DNA of 59,889 bases from Corallococcus terminator. GTDB lineage: Bacteria > Myxococcota > Myxococcia > Myxococcales > Myxococcaceae. The notes under the pieces were generated by a model. That model made no database searches. It saw only the letters and a program-made list of their open reading frames with translations, and was not told the origin of the DNA. Below, one piece after another: positions 36,937 to 44,428 of this stretch. A program made the translations under genes and the position numbers. The stretch lies in the NCBI RefSeq assembly GCF_003611635.1, contig NZ_RAVZ01000010.1, positions 1 through 59,889 of the forward strand, given 5' to 3'. Position 1 is the first letter of the stretch, and the number at the start of each line of letters is the position of its first letter.

Positions 36937-37565
36937 GGTGCCGCCTTCGGGTGGAAGAAGGACTGGGGTTTCGCATCTTCCAGGCGGAAGGTGCCGCTGC
37001 CCGCGATGACCTGGCCCACGCCGACCACCAGCCGGCGGGCCGTGCCGGAGCCCTTGAGGACGGCGGCGCGCCGGTCCGGATCCGGGTCGCTGAACGCGGC
37101 GCCCCCGGCCAGGCTGCATCCGTCCACGGTGATGGCCCCCAGCACCTGCGTCCCCGACCCCAGCTCCGTCTGGCCGAAGACGGACGCGCCCCCCAGGTAG
37201 CGCCCGCCATCGCCGATGACGATGCGCGCGCCGGCGCTGTTCGCCTTCGCGGTGAAGCCGCCCTCGCCAAACTGGTTGCCATTCCCGATGAGGAGGGGGC
37301 CGGTCTCCGCCGCCAGCAGGGTGCCGGTGTGGAAGACATTGCGGTCGCCCAACCGCAGCTCCGCCGTCGGCGCGCAGGTGAGGGTGACGCAGGGATGAAA
37401 GACATTGCCCTGGCCGATGCGCGCGTGACGGGAGATGAGCACGGAGAACGGATCGAAGATGACGTTGCCGCTGCTGGCGAGCGCGAGGACTTCCTTGATC
37501 GTCAGCAGGCCCGCCGCGAGACGGGGGGCATCGAGGGCGGAGAGCAGGTCCAGGTCAGGCTGCAT
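36933..37565 (-). CDS. Left-handed parallel beta-helix (hexapeptide-repeat-like) protein
   Basis: The 210-residue product contains imperfect hexapeptide-like turns such as ARIGQGNVFHPCVTLTC, LRLGDRNVFHTGTLLAA and LLIGNGNQFGEGGFTAK. This is the left-handed beta-helix fold of many acyltransferases and of the dynactin p25/p27 type. No clear catalytic His or acyl-CoA site is visible, so it may be a scaffold or a divergent transferase. The ATG at 37565 lies inside the end of the upstream FAD oxidoreductase gene (11-base overlap). Confidence 0.78.
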   Translation of the reverse strand: MQPDLDLLSALDAPRLAAGLLTIKEVLALASSGNVIFDPFSVLISRHARIGQGNVFHPCVTLTCAPTAELRLGDRNVFHTGTLLAAETGPLLIGNGNQFGEGGFTAKANSAGARIVIGDGGRYLGGASVFGQTELGSGTQVLGAITVDGCSLAGGAAFSDPDPDRRAAVLKGSGTARRLVVGVGQVIAGSGTFRLEDAKPQSFFHPKAAP

Positions 37566-38727
37566 GGGAGGGCTCGCGACGGTGGAGGGTGAGGTTGGCG
37601 TGCAGCACGTCACAGGGGCGCTTCGCGATGAGGCCATCCTCCAGGCGCTCGTAGAGCCGCGCCGTCAGGACGTCCGTCAGGAAGGGCGTCTCGGTCATCT
37701 TTCCCGGCAGGATGCAGATGTGCCCGGGGACGGGTTCGTGGATGGCGATGTTGAGCGAGCGCGCGGCGCCCGCGTCAGGTGAGAAGTCCACCTTCGTGCA
37801 CGCGACGTCGGTGAAGGGCGTCCCGCGCTTCCAGCCGGGCACCAGCCGCTCCAGCGCCCGGTGGAGGTTGCCGGCCTTCTCCTCGATGACGTTGTAGTCA
37901 GGCTCGGTGCAGAGCAGCGCGTCCTCGTTCAGGCCAACGATGCTGTAGCCGCCGTGGTGCATCATCGCCGCCTCGTGCGGGTCCACGTAGAACAGCCCGT
38001 GGGCGCCCAGGCGGGGCACGACGACCAGGTGGCTCTTCCAGTAGCGGATGGGCAGCTCCAGCTTGAAGAAGTCGCGGAAGAGATCCCTGGCGCCGAAGCC
38101 AGCGGAATAGACGAACAGCCCCGCCTCGACATGGAGCGTCTGTCCGTCGGCGGTGACGACGCTGGCCTCCAGGCCGTTGATGCGCTCCAAGCGGGCGCCG
38201 GTGAGGACCTCGGTGCCGCCCTGCTGCGCGGAGGTGTAGAGCTTGCGGTACAGCATCCGGGTGTTGAGGCTGACGTCCGCGACCTCGAAGATGGCGGCGG
38301 CGCGGGAGAGGTCGGCGGCCGGGAAGCTCGAGACGGCGGCGGCCCGGGCCCTCGGCCGGTACCAGACGCCCGCCTCGTCCCACCGGGACGTGAGCTCCTG
38401 CACCCGGTCCACGTCGCGGACCAGGACCAGCGGGGTGCGGTCCGCGTCCTCGACTGCCTCCGGCGCGAAGGCGCGAATCTGCTCGTGCCCGTAGATGCAA
38501 CGCCGCGCCACCTGGACCGCGTTCTCCCGGTCACGGATGGAGCCGGCATGGTAGCTGCCCCGGTGCAGCCAGCCCTCATTGCGCGTCGAGGGACCGCTGG
38601 CGAGCGTCGGCTGCTTCTCCAACAGCAACAACCGCAGCCCGAGCCGGGACAGCTTGTGGCTCAGCATCAGCCCGGTGATTCCTCCTCCTACCAACACCAC
38701 GTCGTAGCGGCGGACGTCTCGCGTCAC
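37555..38727 (-). CDS. FAD-dependent oxidoreductase of the DAO family
   Basis: The 390-residue protein has the FAD Rossmann motif VVLVGGGITG (residues 11-19) and an arrangement typical of D-amino-acid/glycine/L-2-hydroxyglutarate oxidase relatives: STRNEGWLHRGSYH and later YSAGFGARDLF. It should oxidise an amino or hydroxy acid, passing electrons to oxygen or quinone. The start is a GTG at 38727 with a strong AAGGAGG six bases upstream; a TTG at 38772 would add 15 residues. It is the first gene of a four-gene operon, and a box of the type GTTGCATGA lies 17 bases upstream. Confidence 0.88.
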   Translation of the reverse strand: MTRDVRRYDVVLVGGGITGLMLSHKLSRLGLRLLLLEKQPTLASGPSTRNEGWLHRGSYHAGSIRDRENAVQVARRCIYGHEQIRAFAPEAVEDADRTPLVLVRDVDRVQELTSRWDEAGVWYRPRARAAAVSSFPAADLSRAAAIFEVADVSLNTRMLYRKLYTSAQQGGTEVLTGARLERINGLEASVVTADGQTLHVEAGLFVYSAGFGARDLFRDFFKLELPIRYWKSHLVVVPRLGAHGLFYVDPHEAAMMHHGGYSIVGLNEDALLCTEPDYNVIEEKAGNLHRALERLVPGWKRGTPFTDVACTKVDFSPDAGAARSLNIAIHEPVPGHICILPGKMTETPFLTDVLTARLYERLEDGLIAKRPCDVLHANLTLHRREPSHAA

Positions 38728-39071
38728 GGCACGCCTCCTTGTCGTTGCATGAAATTTCCAATCCCTTTTCAATTTGTTGCACGAACGTGACTAACCGGAA
38801 AAGCAAGGTGCGCGAAGATGGCTGGTTTGGGTCGTGCAACGGAAGGATGGGGGGCGTCTGCCTGTCTGCCGTGCGGTTGCGACTCCAGGGCGGAGGGTGG
38901 AGGCGTGAGGCGTGAGGCGACGTGATGGCTCGGGCGCCGCACGGCCTTCCCCCGGATGCGCGCTCCCGGGGCGCGGGCTCAGGGGCCACACTCCAGGTGA
39001 CGTGAGGCGGTGGGGTGGGGGACGGACCTGTCGCCCCACGCGGCGCCGCATCCCGTATGCTCGCCCGCGCC
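38728..39071. promoter_or_regulatory. Divergent control region with three GTTGCAYGA boxes
   Basis: Between the four-gene operon and the TonB receptor gene, GTTGCATGA lies at 38744-38752 and GTTGCACGA at 38776-38784, 32 bases apart, about three helical turns. An exact inverted copy TCGTGCAAC lies at 38832-38840. The stretch 38745-38800 is unusually AT-rich for this window, as expected of a promoter. No adjacent regulator is seen. From 38850 to 39050 nothing else stands out. Confidence 0.7.
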
Positions 39072-41843
39072 ATGTCCCCGAACCTGAAAGCCCGAAGCGC
39101 GCTCGCCGCGGCCTCGCTCCTGCTGGCGACCCCGGTGCTCGCGCAGGCCCCGCAGCCCGGCGCGTCGCCCGCGCAAGCCGCGCCACCCTCGCAGGCCGAG
39201 GGCGCTCCGCCCGCGCAGGCCCAGCCCACGATGACGAAGGCCCCGGAGCTGGTGCAGCAGGTGGCGGCCCCGTACCCGCCCGAAGCGCTCGCGGAAGGGC
39301 TCACTGCCTCCGTGCGCCTCATCATCACCATCGCCGCGGACGGCACCGTGTCGGACGTGCTGCCCACGGAGCCGGCGGGCCATGGCTTCGACGAGGCGGC
39401 CCTCGCGGCGGTGCGCCAGTTCCGCTTCTCGCCCGCGGAGGTGGACGGCGTGCCCGCGCCGGTGCAGGTGGAGTACGTCTACCACTTCACCCTCGACGCT
39501 CCGCCGCAAGAGGCCCCCGGACCGGAGCAGGTCCAGGCGGCGCGGAAGGCCACGCTCACCGGCCAGTTGATTTCGCGCGGCAGCCGCTCGCGGGTGCCCG
39601 GTGCCACCGTTCGCTGCGGTGATGATCCGGAGGCGCCCGAGGCCATCTCGGACGCGGACGGCCGCTTCACCCTGGAGGTGCCGCCCGGCGAGTGCGCGGT
39701 GCGCGTGGTGGCGTCCGGCTTCCAGCTCTACCAGACGAAGGAGCAGCTCCAGGAGAACGTGACGACGGAGGTGAACTTCTTCCTCGCCCCCTCCGCCGGC
39801 GCCCTGGAGACGGTGGTGCGCTCCGAGCGGCCGAAGAAGGAGGTCGTGCGCCGGACCATCACCCGCCAGGAGGCGCAGCGGACGCCGGGCACCTTCGGAG
39901 ACCCCATCCGCGTCATCCAGACCCTGCCGGGCGTGGCGCGTGCGCCCTTCATCTCCGGCGAGCTGCTGGTGCGCGGCTCCAACCCCGGCCAGACCTCGAC
40001 GATGATGGACGGGGTCCGCATCCCCATCCTCTTCCACCTGCTCGGTGGCCCCTCGGTGGTGAACGCCGAGTTCATCGACCAGCTCGACTTCTTCCCGGGC
40101 GGCTACGGCAGCCAGTACGGCCGCGCGGTGGGCGGAATCGTGGAGGTCGGCACGCGCAAGGGCGCCGCCGACACGTTGCACGGCTCCGTGAAGGTGGACC
40201 TGCTGGACGCGGGCTTCTTCCTGGAAGCGCCCGTGACGGACGGCATCAGCGTGGCCGCCGCCGCGCGGCGCTCGTACATCGACACGCTGCTGCCCCTCGT
40301 CCTCCCCAAGAGCGAGGGCAGCACGCTGTCCGTGGTGCCGCGCTACTGGGACTACCAGGTGCGCGTGGACTTCGGCGCGAAGCGGGGCGCCCGCTCGGAG
40401 GAGGAGGCCCAGGCGCAGGCGGGCGGCGCGCGCAGCACCGGCTACGTCATGGCCTTCGGCAGTGACGACCAGCTCCGGGTGGTGTCCGCGGGCCCGGAGA
40501 CGGAGCGGGACCTGTCGGTGGACACGCAGACCCTCTTCCACCGCCTCAAGGGTGACTGGACGTACCGCAAGGGCGCGCTCACCTCCGTCTTCACGCCGTA
40601 CCTGGGCTACGACGCGAACAGCTTCCAGTTCGGCGCCGCGAAGCAGGACGGTGTGGGCTACACGGTGGGCGCGCGCGAGGTGCTGGGCCTGGAGCTGTCC
40701 CCCTCGCTGACCGTGCGCACCGGCCTGGATCTCGTGTACGAGCACCAGTCCTTCGACGTGGAGTTCCCCGCCCCGGAGAACTTCGAGTACGTGGCCTTCC
40801 CCGGCGCCGAGTCCGTGGGCGAGCTGCTGGTGGAGAAGATCGGCCTCGGCTCCTTCGACGGCGCGCTCTTCGTGGAGGCGGACCTGAAGGTGGGCAAGTT
40901 CACCTTCACCCCCGGCGTGCGCGGCAACCTCCAGCGCGCGGGCAACGCCCGGAACCTGGCGTTGGATCCACGGCTGTGGGTGAGCTTCGCGGCCACCGAG
41001 CGCACCAACCTCAAGGGGTCGCTCGGCCTCTACAGCCAGCCGGCGGAGACGTTCCGCTTCATCAGCCTGCCGTACGGCAACCCGGACCTCATCTATCAGC
41101 GCGCGTTCCAGAGCAGCCTTGGCGTGGACCACCGCCTGACGGACGTGCTCAACGTGGACGTGACGGGCTTCTTCAACCGCCGCTACAACAACATCGCGGC
41201 GCCCGGGCAGATCGTCGCGCGCGCGGAGGGCGGCGTCGTCCAACTGCCGTACTCCAACGAGGGCATCGGCCGCGCCCTGGGCCTGGAGGTGATGGTGAAG
41301 AAGAACCGCGCGTCCGCGACGGACAAGTGGTCCGGCTGGCTGTCATACACCTTCAGCCGTTCGCTCGACGGGCGCACGGGCTCCAACCCCGACAGTGGCG
41401 GAGGCTTTGGCGGCAGCTTTGGTGGCAGTGGTGATGACACCTACGGCCTCAGCCCCTTCGACCAGACGCACATCCTCACGCTGGTGAGCAGCTATGTGCT
41501 GGGCAATGGCTGGGAGCTGGGCGGGCGCTTCCGCTACACCACCGGCCGTCCGACGACGCCGCTCAACCACTCGTTCGACCTGTACCAGGCGGATCGCAAC
41601 CGCTTCAACGGCACGTATGGGCCGTATGCCTCGGCGCGCACGGCGGGCTTCCACCAGCTCGACGTGCGGCTGGACAAGGGCTGGCAATTCCAGAACTGGA
41701 CGCTGGGGGCCTACATCGACGTGCAGAACCTCTACAACGCGGAGAACGTCGAGTTCGTCTTCAACGACTACCGGCAGCGCCGGGAGTACGAGGTGCCCGG
41801 CATCCCCATCCTCCCCGTGGTGGGCGTGAAAGGAAGCTTCTGA
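39072..41843 (+). CDS. TonB-dependent outer-membrane receptor with N-terminal TonB C-terminal-like domain
   Basis: The 923-residue protein has a signal peptide (SALAAASLLLATPVLAQA) and an Ala/Pro/Gln linker. Next comes a TonB C-terminal-like domain (about 55-140: PYPPEALAEGLTASVRLIIT, then AALAAVRQFRFSPAEVDG). A carboxypeptidase-regulatory-like module (about 155-225) precedes the plug (RVIQTLPGVARAPFISGELL, MMDGVRIPILFHLLGG). The rest is the beta-barrel ending in Phe (VGVKGSF). Fusion of a TonB-box-interacting type domain to the receptor itself is notable. A companion lipoprotein gene starts one base after the stop. The ligand is unknown. The ATG at 39057 is an alternative start. Confidence 0.92.
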   Translation: MSPNLKARSALAAASLLLATPVLAQAPQPGASPAQAAPPSQAEGAPPAQAQPTMTKAPELVQQVAAPYPPEALAEGLTASVRLIITIAADGTVSDVLPTEPAGHGFDEAALAAVRQFRFSPAEVDGVPAPVQVEYVYHFTLDAPPQEAPGPEQVQAARKATLTGQLISRGSRSRVPGATVRCGDDPEAPEAISDADGRFTLEVPPGECAVRVVASGFQLYQTKEQLQENVTTEVNFFLAPSAGALETVVRSERPKKEVVRRTITRQEAQRTPGTFGDPIRVIQTLPGVARAPFISGELLVRGSNPGQTSTMMDGVRIPILFHLLGGPSVVNAEFIDQLDFFPGGYGSQYGRAVGGIVEVGTRKGAADTLHGSVKVDLLDAGFFLEAPVTDGISVAAAARRSYIDTLLPLVLPKSEGSTLSVVPRYWDYQVRVDFGAKRGARSEEEAQAQAGGARSTGYVMAFGSDDQLRVVSAGPETERDLSVDTQTLFHRLKGDWTYRKGALTSVFTPYLGYDANSFQFGAAKQDGVGYTVGAREVLGLELSPSLTVRTGLDLVYEHQSFDVEFPAPENFEYVAFPGAESVGELLVEKIGLGSFDGALFVEADLKVGKFTFTPGVRGNLQRAGNARNLALDPRLWVSFAATERTNLKGSLGLYSQPAETFRFISLPYGNPDLIYQRAFQSSLGVDHRLTDVLNVDVTGFFNRRYNNIAAPGQIVARAEGGVVQLPYSNEGIGRALGLEVMVKKNRASATDKWSGWLSYTFSRSLDGRTGSNPDSGGGFGGSFGGSGDDTYGLSPFDQTHILTLVSSYVLGNGWELGGRFRYTTGRPTTPLNHSFDLYQADRNRFNGTYGPYASARTAGFHQLDVRLDKGWQFQNWTLGAYIDVQNLYNAENVEFVFNDYRQRREYEVPGIPILPVVGVKGSF

Positions 41844-41844
41844 C

Positions 41845-42768
41845 ATGAAGGCCCTTCTCAACTCCGGAGGTCTGCTCCTGTTGGCGATGGCGGCGCTCGC
41901 CTGCGTCGACCCCGAAGACCGGTCCTCTCGCGTGCACGACTTCCGGGTGCTCGGCGTCTCCACGGAACAGCCAGAGCTGATGGCCTCCACCTGCGAGCGC
42001 ACGCCGGAGGCCCTGGACGCGCTCGCGGCGGAGGTGACGTACCGCGCGCTGCTGGTGGATCCCTCAGGCGAGGGGCGCTCCATCTCGTACACGCTGTGGG
42101 CGTGCGCGGATCCGGATGACCGCACGTGCGCGAACGAGGCGGACCGCGCGCTGCTCGCGGAGGGCACCACGGGCGCGGGCGAGCTGACGCTTCCCATCCG
42201 CCCCGGTGCGGCGAGGGTAGGGGAGGACAGGCTGCTGCTGGAGCGCGTGCAGGAGGAGGATCCCTACCTGGGGCTGGGAGGCATCCGCATGCCGCTCGTC
42301 CTGCGGGCGGTGGCGGGCGACGAAGAGGTGTACGCGCAGAAGCTGATGGTCTTCTGGTGCCCGGTGGTGGAGGGCATGAAGGCCAACGAGCAGCCGGTGC
42401 TCCCGGGCCTGCGGGTGGACGACGTGCCCTGGCAGGACGGCGTGCTGCCGGAGTTCAGTGGCCCCGGTCCCTTCGTGGTGACGTCCGAGGACGTGTCGGC
42501 ACTGGAAGAGGCGTACGTGGTGCCGGGCCTGCGGCTCCAGGCCGTGAACCTCAAGGAGGCGTGGGAGATCTCCTGGCACGCCACCCTGGGGGAGTTCGGT
42601 CCGCAGGAGACGGGCGGAGCGGACTTCGGTGGTCAGCAGGGACGACACCGCACGGAGTGGAAGCCGGCTGAAGGCGCGGCGGCCCAGGAGGTGACGTTCT
42701 GGGCCGTGGTGCGCGACGGGCGCGGCGGCAGCTCATGGTTGGTGCGGCGGGCGCGCTGGAGCCCCTGA
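41845..42768 (+). CDS. Lipoprotein cotranscribed with the TonB receptor
   Basis: The 307-residue product begins with a lipobox (LLLLAMAALACVDPED). It has a mostly beta body with four to six Cys residues (WACADPDDRTCANEAD). I recognise no family. It starts one base after the receptor stop, so the two form an operon, and the protein is probably a surface or periplasmic partner of the receptor, like SusD-type or cell-surface capture lipoproteins in other systems (inference from position). Its last 36 bases overlap the end of the opposite-strand NmrA-like gene. Confidence 0.8.
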   Translation: MKALLNSGGLLLLAMAALACVDPEDRSSRVHDFRVLGVSTEQPELMASTCERTPEALDALAAEVTYRALLVDPSGEGRSISYTLWACADPDDRTCANEADRALLAEGTTGAGELTLPIRPGAARVGEDRLLLERVQEEDPYLGLGGIRMPLVLRAVAGDEEVYAQKLMVFWCPVVEGMKANEQPVLPGLRVDDVPWQDGVLPEFSGPGPFVVTSEDVSALEEAYVVPGLRLQAVNLKEAWEISWHATLGEFGPQETGGADFGGQQGRHRTEWKPAEGAAAQEVTFWAVVRDGRGGSSWLVRRARWSP

Positions 42769-43617
42769 GCAGCGTTCAGTGACGTAGTCCTGGAGCGACG
42801 TCCGCCCGTGCAGCGTGCTGCCCGGATCCGGGAAGGTGCCGTCGACGGTGGCGGCCGTCATGTTCGCGTAGGACTTCGCGGCGGAGGGTGAGAACCCGAA
42901 GCCGCGGAAGGTCTCCACCCACCGCTCGCGGGGCACCACCTCCACCTTGACTGGCCGGCCCAGCACCGCCGCGCAGGCCGTGGCCACATCGGTGGGCGCA
43001 TAGCGCTGGGGTCCCTCCACGTGGAAGAGGCCGGGGCGGTCCTCCGGCGCGGTCATCAAGTCCGCGGCGACCTCCGCTAGGTCCCGAGGAGCCACCATGG
43101 GCAGGCGGAAGTCGGGCGGGAAGAACGACTGCACGATGCCGTGCTTCGCCGCGCTCTGGAGCGCCATGTCCCAGTTGGTGAAGTAGTAGGCGCCGCGCAC
43201 GATGCTCGCGGGCACCCCCTGGCGCGCCAGGCCCTGCTCCATTTCGTGGAGCACGCCCAGGTCTCCGATGTGCTCGCCTGCCTGGGCTCCGAACGTGGAG
43301 GCCGCGACGATCCGCTCCAGCCCTGAACCTTCCAGCGCTTCGAGAATGGCCCTCGAGGTGGTGCGCTCCTCGCGGTCCGTATCGGTCGTGGGCGCCGCGG
43401 GCGGGTTGAGGAGGAAGAGGCGCTTGCCCCGCCTGAACACGGCCCGCAGCGCCTGGACTTCCCGCACGTCCACCCGCGCCGCGTCGGCCCCCAGCGACCG
43501 AAGTGCGTTGAGCTTGTCTTCACTGCGGGACACGACCGTGACCGACTCGCCACGCTCCAGGAGGAGCCTGGACAGTGCGGACCCGATGTGGCCGGTGGCG
43601 CCAAGGATGATGTGCAT
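42733..43617 (-). CDS. NmrA-like NAD(P)-binding protein
   Basis: The 294-residue protein starts with the dinucleotide motif MHIILGATGHIGSALSRLLL and follows the atypical SDR pattern of NmrA/YtfG-type quinone reductase or isoflavone reductase-like proteins. The conserved Lys of the YxxxK pair is not obvious. It probably binds NADP(H) and acts as a reductase or redox sensor. Its 3' end overlaps the companion lipoprotein gene tail to tail by 36 bases. Confidence 0.88.
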   Translation of the reverse strand: MHIILGATGHIGSALSRLLLERGESVTVVSRSEDKLNALRSLGADAARVDVREVQALRAVFRRGKRLFLLNPPAAPTTDTDREERTTSRAILEALEGSGLERIVAASTFGAQAGEHIGDLGVLHEMEQGLARQGVPASIVRGAYYFTNWDMALQSAAKHGIVQSFFPPDFRLPMVAPRDLAEVAADLMTAPEDRPGLFHVEGPQRYAPTDVATACAAVLGRPVKVEVVPRERWVETFRGFGFSPSAAKSYANMTAATVDGTFPDPGSTLHGRTSLQDYVTERCSGAPARPPHQP

Positions 43618-43697
43618 GGGACTTCTCCTGTGGAAGCAGGTGGAAGAGGGACGCGATGGCGAGGTGCGCCCCCTTGGCTCCTCGAACGCCGACAGTC

Positions 43698-44123
43698 CTA
43701 CGGCGTCCCTTCCTCGCTGACGAGGAAGGTATTGCTGATCACCGGCTCGCGCTCGGACCGCCCCTCGGAGTCGGTCCGCAGGGTGTCCACATCGTGCACG
43801 ATGCGGTACTCGCCGGCCGGCAGCGCAGCGGGCAGCCGCAGCGTGTCATGGGCCTCCGCGCCCGCTTTCAGCGTGTAACTCGGGAGCTGGCAGGCCTCGC
43901 CAACGCTCAGGTGCGGCGTGTGGATCCACCCGCTCTCTTCCTGGTGTTCGATCCGGACGACGCAGAGGTTGTAGCCCACCTCGCGAGTGCCCTGGTTCTG
44001 GAGCACGAGCTCCACGGTGTCACCGGGCTGATACTCCGTGGCGTCCGTGGTGAGGGAGACCATCACCTCTCCACAGGCCACCAGAAGCGTGGTGAGGGCC
44101 ATCAACGGAAGTGTGAGTCGCAT
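43698..44123 (-). CDS. Small lipoprotein with BsuPI/intracellular-proteinase-inhibitor-like domain
   Basis: The 141-residue product has a short signal and lipobox (LMALTTLLVACG). An Ig-like beta-sandwich of the BsuPI type follows (VSLTTDATEYQPGDTVELVL, then LQNQGTREVGYNLC and LPAGEYRIVHDVDT). In that family the domain inhibits proteases or acts as an adhesive module. AGGAGG lies six bases before the ATG at 44123, which decides the start. It is a single gene, 80 bases downstream of the NmrA-like start on the same strand. Confidence 0.78.
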   Translation of the reverse strand: MRLTLPLMALTTLLVACGEVMVSLTTDATEYQPGDTVELVLQNQGTREVGYNLCVVRIEHQEESGWIHTPHLSVGEACQLPSYTLKAGAEAHDTLRLPAALPAGEYRIVHDVDTLRTDSEGRSEREPVISNTFLVSEEGTP

Positions 44124-44428
44124 CTGCATCCTCCTGGGAATGAGCCCCTGCGCCAATGCAGCCACCGGGCCAATTCCATTCCACTGTCTTCTCAGGGGAT
44201 TGCATAGGAGGCCCACTCGGAAATCCGGAGTCGCGCCGTCAGGCCTCACGGATCTCCACGCCCGGCAATCCTGGCCGGTGATGGCTGACCTTGCCGGCCC
44301 TCCGGACCCGGATCACGGCAACACTTGCCGTCCTGGAGGTCGCTTCCTGGGGACGGAGCCCCTTGCGGCGATTGGCACTCCCGTTGCTCTAGGGCTGGCC
44401 TGCTGCCAACCCAAGGACTCCAGCTCCC
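44124..44428. other. Divergent intergenic region
   Basis: About 305 bases between the BsuPI-like lipoprotein and the M23-like gene. I see no gene, repeat or convincing regulatory site. Confidence 0.5.

Noticed and set aside
38979-41243. A 754-codon open frame on the minus strand opposite the TonB receptor gene
   Set aside because: Its translation is His/Arg/Ala/Val-rich with no domain, which is what antisense reading of a GC-rich gene gives. The plus-strand frame has a full receptor architecture.
35253-41843. Operon and TonB receptor as one siderophore locus
   Set aside because: No siderophore synthetase, iron-box or Fur-like dyad is seen; the two units are divergent and may be unrelated.
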